Shown here: positions 20,293 through 28,209 of the stretch, in pieces | Layout: each line of letters opens with the position of its first letter | How positions within the stretch are numbered: the first letter of the stretch is position 1 | Source of the DNA: a virus | Virus record (IMG/VR): IMGVR_UViG_3300044953_000377 | Coordinates: 62,001 to 126,000 of that record | DNA length: 64,000 nucleotides | Direction: 5' to 3' (one strand) | The notes under the pieces: generated by a model | What the model saw: the letters and a program-made list of their open reading frames with translations, nothing else | Told to the model about the DNA's origin: nothing | Databases searched by the model: none | Made by a program: the position numbers and the translations under genes

Positions 20293-20732
20293 AGAAAAAA
20301 GATTTCGCAAGAGAGTTCCGATTAGAAAGAGAAGAGTGGACTGAAAAAATAAGGATAATTTCTGTGAGGATGAAAAACATAAAAGAATTAGCTGAGGTTC
20401 AGGTTGAGCTATACTCAAGCAGACAAATTCTTCTTGAAATGTATTCTAAACTTGGTCAGGTAATGGTTAAGTTAAATTCTAAGTACAGAAAGGACAAAGC
20501 TGAGAGATTAAGATACTATTCAGAATCTGTTCAGGTTAAATATGGAGCGAATGAGAAAACTCCTTTGATAGAGGGAGATCTCTCTGAGCTAAAAGAAAGA
20601 ATGGATCTTGTAGATGGACAGATCTCTTTTTTCAATGAGACTATGAAAACGGTGGATCACATGCTTTATGGTATACGCCACAGAATAATGTTGGAGGAAT
20701 ATTTAAGAAGCGGTGCAATAAGAAGGGATTAG
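20268..20732 (+). CDS. uvsY: UvsY-like recombination mediator
   Basis: 154 residues, almost all helical and highly charged. Its order of features resembles T4 UvsY: LYSSRQILLEMYSK, a basic stretch ending KAERLRYYSE, an acidic segment, then a long helix toward ISFFNETMKTVDHMLYGIRH. T4 UvsY (137 residues) loads the UvsX recombinase on gp32-coated DNA, and in T4 its gene sits next to uvsW. Here the next functional gene is uvsW, separated only by a decayed homing endonuclease. Gene order and the helical pattern together support the call. Sequence identity looks low, so an unrelated coiled-coil protein remains possible. Confidence 0.6.
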   Translation: MSEQQSNVEKKDFAREFRLEREEWTEKIRIISVRMKNIKELAEVQVELYSSRQILLEMYSKLGQVMVKLNSKYRKDKAERLRYYSESVQVKYGANEKTPLIEGDLSELKERMDLVDGQISFFNETMKTVDHMLYGIRHRIMLEEYLRSGAIRRD

Positions 20733-20755
20733 CCTATATTTTATTCCATATAGAA

Positions 20756-20764
20756 GATACATAA
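20756..20764 (+). promoter_or_regulatory. GATACATAA, variant of the GATATATAA motif
   Basis: One-base variant of the recurrent 9-mer, 5 bases before the ATG of the GIY-YIG endonuclease remnant at 20770. All other homing-endonuclease genes here have the exact motif in the same place. Confidence 0.35.
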
Positions 20765-20769
20765 TTCAT

Positions 20770-21461
20770 ATGGAACACAATGATTATTATATCTATGTCT
20801 ATTTAGATCCAAGAAAGGGAGGTAAATATTCTTATGATGGGTTTGATTTTGATTTTGATCCATTTTATATAGGAAAGGGTAGAAATCACAGATTGAGAAT
20901 ACATTTACTCAAAGTCAAAAGGGGTAATTATAAGAATCTTCCTAAATATCATGTTATAAAAAAAATATTAGATGATGGATTAGATCCTATATTAATTAAA
21001 TATAAGGAAGGACTTTTAGAGAAAAATGCCTTTGATATTGAAAAAGATATGATCAAAAAAATAGGGAGGAAAGATCTAAACAATGGACCTTTAAGAAATT
21101 TCAGTAACGGAGGAGAGGGGAACGGAGATAGAAAGTTTACAGATGAGCATTGAATTAACTTGAGTTTATCTAGAAAAGGAAAAGTATCGGATAAACAAAG
21201 AGATCATTTAAAATCTATACACGAAAAAATGAAAGGTAATAAAAGAACTCCCGGATTTAAGTTTTCTGAAGAAAGTAAGAAAAATTGGCAGAGTCTCATT
21301 ATAAGCCGGTTTTGCAGATAGGAAATAATAATGAAATATTAAACGAATTTCAATCTATAAAAGATGCAGAAAAATATATTGGCGTGTCGATTAAGAAAGT
21401 ATTAAAGGGGGAGGGTAATACTGCAGGGGGATTCTTCTGGAAGTATGAAAATAATTATTAG
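20770..21461 (+). pseudogene. Decayed GIY-YIG homing endonuclease between uvsY and uvsW
   Basis: The ATG at 20770 opens a 127-codon frame with a GIY-YIG signature: YIYVYLDPR near residue 7 and FYIGKGRNHRLRIH near residue 35. An in-frame TGA at 21151-21153 stops it. The same frame then continues with a NUMOD3-like basic helix region (LSLSRKGKVSDKQ). Near 21297 the frame shifts, and the last part reads as a NUMOD1-like DNA-binding module (FQSIKDAEKYIGVS...GGFFWKYENNY) ending at 21461. A full-length gene would be a SegA-type GIY-YIG nuclease with NUMOD modules. It carries two lesions, so it is probably dead, although the N-terminal catalytic part could still be made. It sits 2 bases before uvsW. 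Confidence 0.8.
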
Positions 21462-21463
21462 TA

Positions 21464-22474
21464 ATGTTAACATTTGTAGTAAGTGAGGATATTAATTGGT
21501 TAAGTTTAGTAGATTATTCTGAAGATTTTGAGAGAAAGCAGATAGAGATATCTTTAACTAAAAAAATACACAACCATTTCTTTCATCCACTTGTTAAGAA
21601 AAAACATTGGGATGGTTCAATATGTTTTGTTGATAAAAAATTACCGGTATGGAGAGTTCCTATAGGTCTTTGGTCTGAGGTATATCAGATATGTGAAAAA
21701 TATAAGATAGAATTAAACATTGAGGGATTAGAGAGATTAATAGATTCAGGTTTCACTCTAGAATCTTATACTGATTGGTGTAACGAGTTCTTTAAAGATG
21801 GTGTCGGTGGAGATCCTAATAAAATGCCTAGAGATTACCAAATAGAAACAGCTTGGAAGATAATAAAATTTAAACTTTCAGTTTCAGAAGTTGCAACAAG
21901 CTCAGGTAAAACATTAATTGCTTTTATGGTAATGGCTTACCTAAAAGAGGTAATGAAAGTTAAGAAATTCTTAATGATTGTTCCTAATACGAATCTTGTT
22001 ATACAAGGATCTGAAGATTTTGAAGAATATGGACTTCAAAAATTAGAGGACTGTGAAATTCAACAGATACATGGAGCAAATAAGAAAAAAATATCTGGGG
22101 GATTAATGATAGGGACATATCAATCCCTTGTAAAGATGGATCCTGAATTTTTTGAAGATGTTGAAGCTGTGTTTGTTGATGAGTGTTTGCATCCAGATTC
22201 TTTAATAACTATATATGATGGATCTCTAAAAAAAATAAGCGATGTTAAAATAGGTGAAATGGTTTTAACTGTAAATAATAAAACAGGGGATATGGAATCT
22301 AAGCCGGTTGATTTTGTTTATCATAATATGTCTAAAGATAATCAAATGTATGAGATAGAGACTGAATGCGGTAAGATATTAAAGGTCACGGGTAATCATA
22401 AATTGAGACTTTCTAATGGTGAATGGAAAGGAGTGGAAGATTTGAAAGATTCTGATGAGCTTTGGGATATATAA
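21464..22474 (+). CDS. uvsW-N: UvsW helicase N-terminal fragment fused to split-intein N half
   Basis: 336 residues. Residues 1-240 are the N-terminal part of an SF2 helicase like T4 UvsW, with the Walker A motif in VATSSGKTLIAF (~residue 145) and the start of the Walker B/DExH box in AVFVDE (residues 235-240). From Cys241 the sequence is an intein N half of 96 residues: block A CLHPDSLITIYDG, block B VTGNHKL, ending at the TAA inside a GATATATAA motif. The helicase resumes after the intein C half at 23431 with CHQAQS, which would restore DECH. The two halves together would give a 513-residue helicase, close to T4 UvsW (503). Trans-splicing is inferred from the preserved terminal residues. 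Confidence 0.9.
   Translation: MLTFVVSEDINWLSLVDYSEDFERKQIEISLTKKIHNHFFHPLVKKKHWDGSICFVDKKLPVWRVPIGLWSEVYQICEKYKIELNIEGLERLIDSGFTLESYTDWCNEFFKDGVGGDPNKMPRDYQIETAWKIIKFKLSVSEVATSSGKTLIAFMVMAYLKEVMKVKKFLMIVPNTNLVIQGSEDFEEYGLQKLEDCEIQQIHGANKKKISGGLMIGTYQSLVKMDPEFFEDVEAVFVDECLHPDSLITIYDGSLKKISDVKIGEMVLTVNNKTGDMESKPVDFVYHNMSKDNQMYEIETECGKILKVTGNHKLRLSNGEWKGVEDLKDSDELWDI
22466..22474 (+). promoter_or_regulatory. GATATATAA motif overlapping the intein-N stop codon
   Basis: The last codons Asp-Ile-stop of the UvsW intein N half are the motif itself. It lies 13 bases before the ATG (22488) of the nested endonuclease gene. It is a candidate independent promoter for that gene. Confidence 0.5.
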
Positions 22475-22487
22475 TATTAAAAGAGCC

Positions 22488-23324
22488 ATGTGTAGCAATC
22501 AAATCAAAAAACAAATTAATGAATATATAATCAAGAACAAAAAATTTATAACCCAATATAGAATGAGGGAAATATTAGATAAGGAAAAAAGAGCCTTATC
22601 TAATATTAGACTTTTTTCCGGTATAGATATTCCAGATACAGTGGGCACTGTTAAATCGCTTTTATGTTTAATCGATGATAATAATGGTATATGTGAGATG
22701 GATGGATGTATTAACGAAAAGTCAAGGGATTCTGGTAGATGGGTGCTAAGAAAGTTTTGTAGTAGAAAGTGTGCAGATAGAGATTTTGCATTGAAACAAT
22801 CTGGATTAGGAAATTCTTTTCATAAGATATCAGAGGAATCTAGGAAAAGTATGGGCGAAAAAATATCCGAAAAAATTAATAAGAAAATACTAAAAGGTGA
22901 ATTCACACCGAATATAACTAATTCTTGGTTAAATAGCAAGATATCTGTTAATATTAATGGCAAATTAAAATTTGTAAGATCATCTTGGGAAGCATATTTT
23001 TATATATTAAACCCAGAACTTAGTTATAAATTAATAAGGATTCCTTATTTAGACAAAAAAACAAAAAAACCTAGGAATTATATAACGGATTTTTGTGATT
23101 TTACTAATAAGATAATATACGAGATAAAACCTAAGACAAAAATTAAAGATAATCCTGAAAAAATAGAGAGCGCTAAAGAATGGTGTTCTCTAAATTTCTA
23201 TTCTTATGTGATAATAACACAAGATTGGATAATAGAGAGATATAATAAGAAATTATTAGAGAATCAACCGGAGGGTGAAAGAATATCGATGCTTATTGAA
23301 AAAATGATAAAATATGAAAATTAA
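22488..23324 (+). CDS. Nested homing endonuclease of the uvsW split intein (PD-(D/E)XK-like)
   Basis: Start taken at ATG 22488, just after the GATATATAA motif; an in-frame ATG at 22455 would overlap the intein half. 278 residues. There is a Cys cluster resembling a treble-clef zinc finger (CEMDGC...FCSRKC, ~residues 66-95). A C-terminal nuclease-like core follows, with SSWEAYFYIL (~residue 167), an Asp in YITDFCDF (~202) and EIKPK (~213): a Glu...Asp...Glu-x-Lys order typical of PD-(D/E)XK enzymes. It ends 11 bases inside the uvsW C-terminal fragment. It probably cleaves intein-less uvsW alleles and spreads the split intein. Nuclease family is by motif order only. Confidence 0.7.
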   Translation: MCSNQIKKQINEYIIKNKKFITQYRMREILDKEKRALSNIRLFSGIDIPDTVGTVKSLLCLIDDNNGICEMDGCINEKSRDSGRWVLRKFCSRKCADRDFALKQSGLGNSFHKISEESRKSMGEKISEKINKKILKGEFTPNITNSWLNSKISVNINGKLKFVRSSWEAYFYILNPELSYKLIRIPYLDKKTKKPRNYITDFCDFTNKIIYEIKPKTKIKDNPEKIESAKEWCSLNFYSYVIITQDWIIERYNKKLLENQPEGERISMLIEKMIKYEN

Positions 23325-24252
23325 ATCTATAAGAAAGATTAACAACGCTGAGGATGTTTATAATTTGAGAATAAAATCTGATGATGGAAATAATCATAAT
23401 TATATAGCTAATGGAATCCTTGTAAGCAATTGTCACCAAGCTCAGAGTGCATCTATAAAGAAGGTTGTTGCAGTATGTAAAGATTCTAAATGGAGATTTG
23501 GATTATCTGGAACTCTAGCAAACAAAAACACCGCTGAATATCTAACAATCCAACAGTTTTTAGGTCCTCTAATAATGGAGATATCTCCCAAGTTTTTATT
23601 TGATAACAAATATGCTACTCCGGTTTCAATTAAGATTGTAAAAATGGACTGGATGGATGACGAGATAAAGGAAAAGCTATCATCCCTTAAAGAGAACAAG
23701 ACTGAAATGGAAGGTAACGAGATTTTTAATTTGGAAAGAAAATTAGTTGTTGGCTCAGATAAAAGACTTAATTATATAATAGATTTTGTTCTCAAAACAT
23801 CAAAGAACTCATTAATACTTTTCCAATCTGTTGGAGAAGGTTACGGTAAGAAAATTTATGATGGAATAAGAGAAAGAACTAATGATAGAGAAGTCTACTA
23901 TATTGATGGAGATACAGATCCTGACAAGAGAGACATATTTACTAAGAGGATGGAAGAAGGGGTTAACAAAATAATGGTTGCTTCTTTTGGTACTATGTCC
24001 ACTGGTATATCTGTAAAAAATATTCATAATATATTCTTAACCGAATCATATAAGTCGGAGGTACTTATAAAACAGAGTTTAGGAAGGGGCATGAGATTGT
24101 TCGAGGGTAAGGAAAAAGTTAACATAATAGATTTCGTAGATGATTTTGCTTGGGGCGGAAAAGAGAACTATTTGCTAAAGCATTCGAAGGAAAGAATAGA
24201 AATTTATAAAAGGGAACATTTCGATTATAAAATTTATAATGTCAAAATTTAG
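23314..24252 (+). CDS. uvsW-C: UvsW helicase C-terminal fragment with split-intein C half
   Basis: 312 residues. Residues 1-39 are an intein C half (MKIKSIRKINNAEDVYNLRI, then NYIANGILVSN) with the block F/G pattern and terminal Asn39. Cys40 is the +1 nucleophile and begins the C-extein CHQAQS, completing the DECH helicase box. The helicase C-terminal RecA domain follows, including a SGT-type motif III (GLSGTLANKN) and motif VI (QSLGRGMRLF, near residue 260). In T4, UvsW unwinds recombination and R-loop intermediates and drives the origin-to-recombination switch. The start overlaps the endonuclease gene by 11 bases. Function requires splicing or association with the N-terminal fragment. Confidence 0.9.
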   Translation: MKIKSIRKINNAEDVYNLRIKSDDGNNHNYIANGILVSNCHQAQSASIKKVVAVCKDSKWRFGLSGTLANKNTAEYLTIQQFLGPLIMEISPKFLFDNKYATPVSIKIVKMDWMDDEIKEKLSSLKENKTEMEGNEIFNLERKLVVGSDKRLNYIIDFVLKTSKNSLILFQSVGEGYGKKIYDGIRERTNDREVYYIDGDTDPDKRDIFTKRMEEGVNKIMVASFGTMSTGISVKNIHNIFLTESYKSEVLIKQSLGRGMRLFEGKEKVNIIDFVDDFAWGGKENYLLKHSKERIEIYKREHFDYKIYNVKI

Positions 24253-24259
24253 GAAATAG

Positions 24260-24268
24260 GATATATAA
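24260..24268 (+). promoter_or_regulatory. GATATATAA motif, candidate phage promoter
   Basis: Located 7 bases after the uvsW stop and 20 bases before the ATG at 24289 of a capsid-tag protein, so it probably separates the replication block from the accessory block. Confidence 0.45.
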
Positions 24269-24288
24269 AGTAGAAATAAAGAAATTTG

Positions 24289-24894
24289 ATGTATAAAATT
24301 AAAAACTTCAAGGATTTTTGCCAAATTAATGAGTCTAATGAGGAGCTTTTCTTCAGAAGACATTTGGGTGGAAATGCCTCTACTTATGATGATAGAGCTA
24401 AGAACCATTATGATTTAGGCAGTAATCCCACTGTCCTACAGAAAACTCGAGACTTTTTCCAAAAAATGGAAAATAGAATAAACAGAGCGGCAGAAATAGG
24501 AAAGCAACAGGTAAGACAAAACAGAGCAACAAGAACTCATGGGGGTCCAGACACAGGATTCGAGATGCTTTTTGGAGCTTTATCAGTTGTACCCAATGTG
24601 TTAAAAAGAGTATTTGGTCCTACTAAATATGAATTCACTAAAAAATCCCCTAGCGATGAGAAAGTGGATATAGAATTCATGAGACACACAAATGAAGACT
24701 TTGCACAAAATGAACTTCCCGCTATAAAAACGGAAGATCAATTAGCAGATCATATAGGAGATCTTTATAATAGAGGCGACGTAGTAATAGGACAAGTTCC
24801 TGTATTAGATGATATAGCTAGAAATAGGGTAAATCTCTATTATCAACATCAGGCAAACCCAGCTCAGCCTATATTCCAAACAAATAATGTATAA
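24289..24894 (+). CDS. Protein of unknown function with capsid-targeting-like N-terminus
   Basis: Start chosen at ATG 24289 (a TTG lies one codon earlier), giving MYKIKNFKDFCQINESNEE. It begins with the F-x-x-F...NES tag that recurs in this window and resembles the T4 internal-protein targeting peptide (MKTYQEFIAEA). Cleavage after Glu in QINE|S would be expected if the prohead protease acts as in T4. The remaining ~185 residues are charged and mostly helical, with no recognised domain, Cys or membrane segment. The gene is the first of a run of accessory genes behind a GATATATAA motif. Packaging in the head is inference. Confidence 0.6.
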   Translation: MYKIKNFKDFCQINESNEELFFRRHLGGNASTYDDRAKNHYDLGSNPTVLQKTRDFFQKMENRINRAAEIGKQQVRQNRATRTHGGPDTGFEMLFGALSVVPNVLKRVFGPTKYEFTKKSPSDEKVDIEFMRHTNEDFAQNELPAIKTEDQLADHIGDLYNRGDVVIGQVPVLDDIARNRVNLYYQHQANPAQPIFQTNNV

Positions 24895-24897
24895 AAA

Positions 24898-25743
24898 ATG
24901 AAAAAATTCTCTTCAGCAGTAGAAAAAAAGAAGCAAGAACTAAAAGAAAGTCAGGTAGTTAATGAAAGAAACATGTACCTTGAATTCTCTAAAAAATATC
25001 ACAAAAAACATGGTGTTTCTGGACCTTTCGATAAAAAATTCCAGGGAGATAAAAAAGCTCAGGAAGAATACATGGAAGGCCTATCTAAAGCTTGGAGTGA
25101 TTATAAAAAAGAGAAAGGTATAAAACCTAAATCTACTGGATCGAAATTCGATTTTGCTAAAAAGAAAGTAAATGAATCTAAATCTCTAAAAATGGCTAAG
25201 AGCATGATAGGTGACGGAGGGGATCCTAATTATCATTTCGTAACAATGTGTGATGACTTTTATTTTGAAAAAGATGGAGAAATGATCAGATACAGTAAAG
25301 ACATGATGTCTGCTCCACTTAAAGTGAAAACCACTCCAGATTTAGGAGCTTACACTTTTGGACCTTTTGCTAATTTAAATGAGTCTAAAATGTTTGCAGC
25401 AAGTATAGAATTAGACGAGATCAATGGTCCTAGAATGGTAACAATCGAAGACAGAAAAAATGGAGACGTCTACTTTAAATATTTAACTTGTAAGATGCAG
25501 CCAGTTTGGAACGAGATAGAGGAAGAAGAAATGGAGGACGAGGAAGAACACGAAGATCCAAATTCTGGGTATACTTACGGGAGGGAGCACAATGGTCATC
25601 CAGAGGAAACAGAAGACCGCTACGATGATGAAGATGAGGATGAAGATGATGAGTACGCTGCTACTATCCCTCAAGGAGATGACGATGAGGTCGAAGATGA
25701 AATTGAAGACGACGAAGACGAGGACGAATACGACGAGGAATAA
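24898..25743 (+). CDS. Protein with very acidic C-terminal tail (281 aa)
   Basis: ATG directly follows the previous stop (TAAAAAATG). The N-terminal ~100 residues are Lys-rich and helical (MKKFSSAVEKKKQELKES), with NES-like spots but no clear F-x-x-F tag. Residues ~100-200 form a mixed alpha/beta part. From about residue 200 to the end the chain is dominated by Asp and Glu runs (DEDEDEDDEY, EDDEDEDEYDEE). Such tails occur in DNA mimics, histone-binding proteins and prohead-core proteins, so a head-core or DNA-mimic role is possible. No domain is recognised. Confidence 0.6.
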   Translation: MKKFSSAVEKKKQELKESQVVNERNMYLEFSKKYHKKHGVSGPFDKKFQGDKKAQEEYMEGLSKAWSDYKKEKGIKPKSTGSKFDFAKKKVNESKSLKMAKSMIGDGGDPNYHFVTMCDDFYFEKDGEMIRYSKDMMSAPLKVKTTPDLGAYTFGPFANLNESKMFAASIELDEINGPRMVTIEDRKNGDVYFKYLTCKMQPVWNEIEEEEMEDEEEHEDPNSGYTYGREHNGHPEETEDRYDDEDEDEDDEYAATIPQGDDDEVEDEIEDDEDEDEYDEE

Positions 25744-25748
25744 TAAAA

Positions 25749-26192
25749 ATGTTTGGACCTATACAAAGTACCGCACTTTATACGGTTTTACATCACTATA
25801 CAGGATGTAAGATACATTCAATCTCACCCGACGGTGATGATTTTTCATTTAGAACATTTCTAGGAGAAAGAGGAATACTTACTGAAAATAATACTGGGAA
25901 CTGGAACATTACTATAGGAAAAGAGCTTGTATACACGATCGAAAGGGATATCTTTAAGGTATTGATTAAGCCAGATAAAAAAAGCTCTTTAGAAGACTAT
26001 ATGGACATATTAAATGATTTAAATAACAATCCAGACGTAAGCTATAGATCCAGGATTTTGGTAGTAAATATCATGAAATTTTTAGAGGAATATGTAATAA
26101 GTTCTGGTTTTGTCCCAAATAAAAATTTAAGGATAGGACCTCTTTTAATTTGTAATTTAAAAGGTAAAAAAATTATTAATTGTTTAAACTAA
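25749..26192 (+). CDS. Hypothetical protein (147 aa)
   Basis: ATG at 25749 (MFGPIQSTALYTVLHHYTG) 5 bases after the previous stop. Mixed alpha/beta, with a C-terminal strand segment rich in hydrophobics (LRIGPLLICNLKGKK). The stop overlaps the ATG of the next gene (TAATG), so the two are translationally coupled. No motif or family recognised. Confidence 0.55.
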   Translation: MFGPIQSTALYTVLHHYTGCKIHSISPDGDDFSFRTFLGERGILTENNTGNWNITIGKELVYTIERDIFKVLIKPDKKSSLEDYMDILNDLNNNPDVSYRSRILVVNIMKFLEEYVISSGFVPNKNLRIGPLLICNLKGKKIINCLN

Positions 26193-28198
26193 TGGCTGGA
26201 ATAAAATATTTAACGGACATATACGAAAAAAAAGGAAAGTCCTTTATTGAAAGCCTTTTCAATAAAAATTTAACTGTAACAGAAAATCTAGACGGTCCTT
26301 CTTTTTCTTTTGAAAGGGATTTTACTGGCGATAACATATCTTTCTATAAAAAGGATCAAGATAATCCTATAACCAAGGTGGATAGGATATTAATGAGATA
26401 TTACGAAAAGCCTATAAGCTATATAGAATCTCTATCTCTTGAAATCACAGATCAGCTTCCTAAGGGATGGAGATTCGGAATGGTTTACTTTCCTAACAAA
26501 AAGCCAGTCAGAATTGAGTACGATAGGATACCAAAGAATCATCTTGTTTTAACACATGTTGTTGTTAGGGATGAATTCGGAGATATTATTAAAAATTTAC
26601 AGGACAGAGACGAGCTCGATGAATGGGCAGACAAGTTAGGGGTTGAAAGATCGCCCATCATATTTCAAGGTAAACTTGACAGGGACCAAAAAATAGCTAT
26701 AATGGATTTCCTTTCTACTCCATTGGCAGATCTTAAGAATAAATTTCAGACCTCTAGTTTTAGTAACTATCTAATTTCAATCTTAAATAAAAATGTAGAA
26801 AGAACAACACTCGGTAAGGATTTACAGGGGGAGATAGATTCTCTGGTTTTTAGATTCGAGGATGAAGACGGAAAGGAGGAAACTGTTTTAGCAAAAATGG
26901 TTGATCCTATTTTTCATGAGATAAACAGAAGCAGAAAAGTTACTCAAACATCTTATTTTCCTAGTGATGTTTATTCTTTGTGTCTTATAGATGTAATGAA
27001 TTTTATACTAGAGGAGGGGGTAGAAAACTTTATGGCTAAAGGTAATGACCCAGAGGAAAGATACATCAGTTTTGTTTTTGATGTATTTAAGAAGTTTGTA
27101 TACGAGGAGGGTGATAAATATGTAGGTGCGGATTTTCAAAAACCAGAATACTTAAAAACCGAAGGATTTGAAATAAATAAGGATTTAATAACTGACGAAG
27201 AAATTTTAAAGTCTATAGAAGACGACGAAGTTTATATAGACATTTTACAAATGATCCTTAACTCTTTTAGAAAGCTTAAAAGAAAACCGCATGGATTTTT
27301 TACAGAGGGACTAATCCAGCAATTTAATATACTAATTGAAGATATTGCTAGCTATATAAACGCCAAAAAGAAAGATTTAGTTGAAGAGTCTTTAGGGGTT
27401 CCCAGCTTTGTTTGGTTTAAAAAAGCCGTTAGTAAATTTAATCCAATAATAAGTGATGAGTATGAAATAGACGAGCTAAAAGAAATAATAGAAGGCTCTT
27501 CTTCTGGAGAGATTACACCTCTTAATGAATCTGAAACTCCTGAGGTTATAACCGAAGATGAGCAGAAGGAAGAAGACGCTTCAGAATTTTTCTCCTTTAA
27601 AGATTTTAAAAAAGTAGTAGCTACTCACAAAGAAAAAAAGAAGATAAAGATATTAAACGAGAACAATCAGAAAGTAAATATAGTAATAGGTAAATTTCAG
27701 CCCTTTAATAACGGACATTTAAAAATGTGTACAAGATTAAAGAAGGAAAATAATTTACCAGTATTTCTGTGTGTAGTTCATCCCCGGAGTGAGCCAGGAT
27801 CTAAATATCCATTCTCCGATGATTTAATAAAAAAATCCATAGGATCTTTAACATCAGAGAACAACAAACTTTTTGCAGGATATGAAATGATCCCGTCCAA
27901 CCTTTTGGAGGATGCTCTAAATGCAGTAGTAAAACATGCTAATCCTGCTTCTATATGTATAGGTGAGAGAGATTTTGAAAATATGATTCTTCAAAGAGAA
28001 TGGGTAAGGAATAAATATGATTTAGAGGGGGGAGATATAGAAATATACAAAACCCCGCAATGGTCAAATAATAATGATATTAGAACTTACATAAAAGATG
28101 GTGATTTCCAGCAATTTAAAGATAAAGTTCCAAAATCGATAGCAGTGCTTTTCAATGAATTTACTAAACAAATAAATGGATCTGAGGAAGATATATAA
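26192..28198 (+). CDS. Ligase-like domain fused to NadM-type nucleotidylyltransferase domain
   Basis: Start set at ATG 26192, overlapping the previous stop (TAATG). 668 residues. The N-terminal part resembles an RNA/DNA ligase adenylation domain: VTENLDGPSFSFE (~residues 30-42) sits where a K-x-D-G nucleophile motif would be, but the Lys is Asn. The middle is helical. From about residue 490 there is a cytidylyltransferase/NMN-adenylyltransferase-like domain with the signature GKFQPFNNGHL and a late NNNDIRTYI, a degenerate form of the S-x-T-x-x-R motif. Just before it, FFSFKDFKKVV resembles the capsid tag, but internally. It may be a pseudo-ligase fused to an NAD or nucleotide-metabolism enzyme. 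Both domain calls are by motif. Confidence 0.6.
   Translation: MAGIKYLTDIYEKKGKSFIESLFNKNLTVTENLDGPSFSFERDFTGDNISFYKKDQDNPITKVDRILMRYYEKPISYIESLSLEITDQLPKGWRFGMVYFPNKKPVRIEYDRIPKNHLVLTHVVVRDEFGDIIKNLQDRDELDEWADKLGVERSPIIFQGKLDRDQKIAIMDFLSTPLADLKNKFQTSSFSNYLISILNKNVERTTLGKDLQGEIDSLVFRFEDEDGKEETVLAKMVDPIFHEINRSRKVTQTSYFPSDVYSLCLIDVMNFILEEGVENFMAKGNDPEERYISFVFDVFKKFVYEEGDKYVGADFQKPEYLKTEGFEINKDLITDEEILKSIEDDEVYIDILQMILNSFRKLKRKPHGFFTEGLIQQFNILIEDIASYINAKKKDLVEESLGVPSFVWFKKAVSKFNPIISDEYEIDELKEIIEGSSSGEITPLNESETPEVITEDEQKEEDASEFFSFKDFKKVVATHKEKKKIKILNENNQKVNIVIGKFQPFNNGHLKMCTRLKKENNLPVFLCVVHPRSEPGSKYPFSDDLIKKSIGSLTSENNKLFAGYEMIPSNLLEDALNAVVKHANPASICIGERDFENMILQREWVRNKYDLEGGDIEIYKTPQWSNNNDIRTYIKDGDFQQFKDKVPKSIAVLFNEFTKQINGSEEDI
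28190..28198 (+). promoter_or_regulatory. GATATATAA motif overlapping a stop codon
   Basis: The final Asp-Ile-stop of the ligase/NadM-like gene forms the motif, 11 bases before the ATG of the metallopeptidase-like gene at 28210. Confidence 0.4.
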
Positions 28199-28209
28199 AA
28201 CAACTTATT

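Noticed and set aside
25592-25810. Met/Lys-rich alternative frame over the acidic tail
   Set aside because: A frame shadow of GATGAAGATGAG-like repeats that encode Asp/Glu in the true frame.
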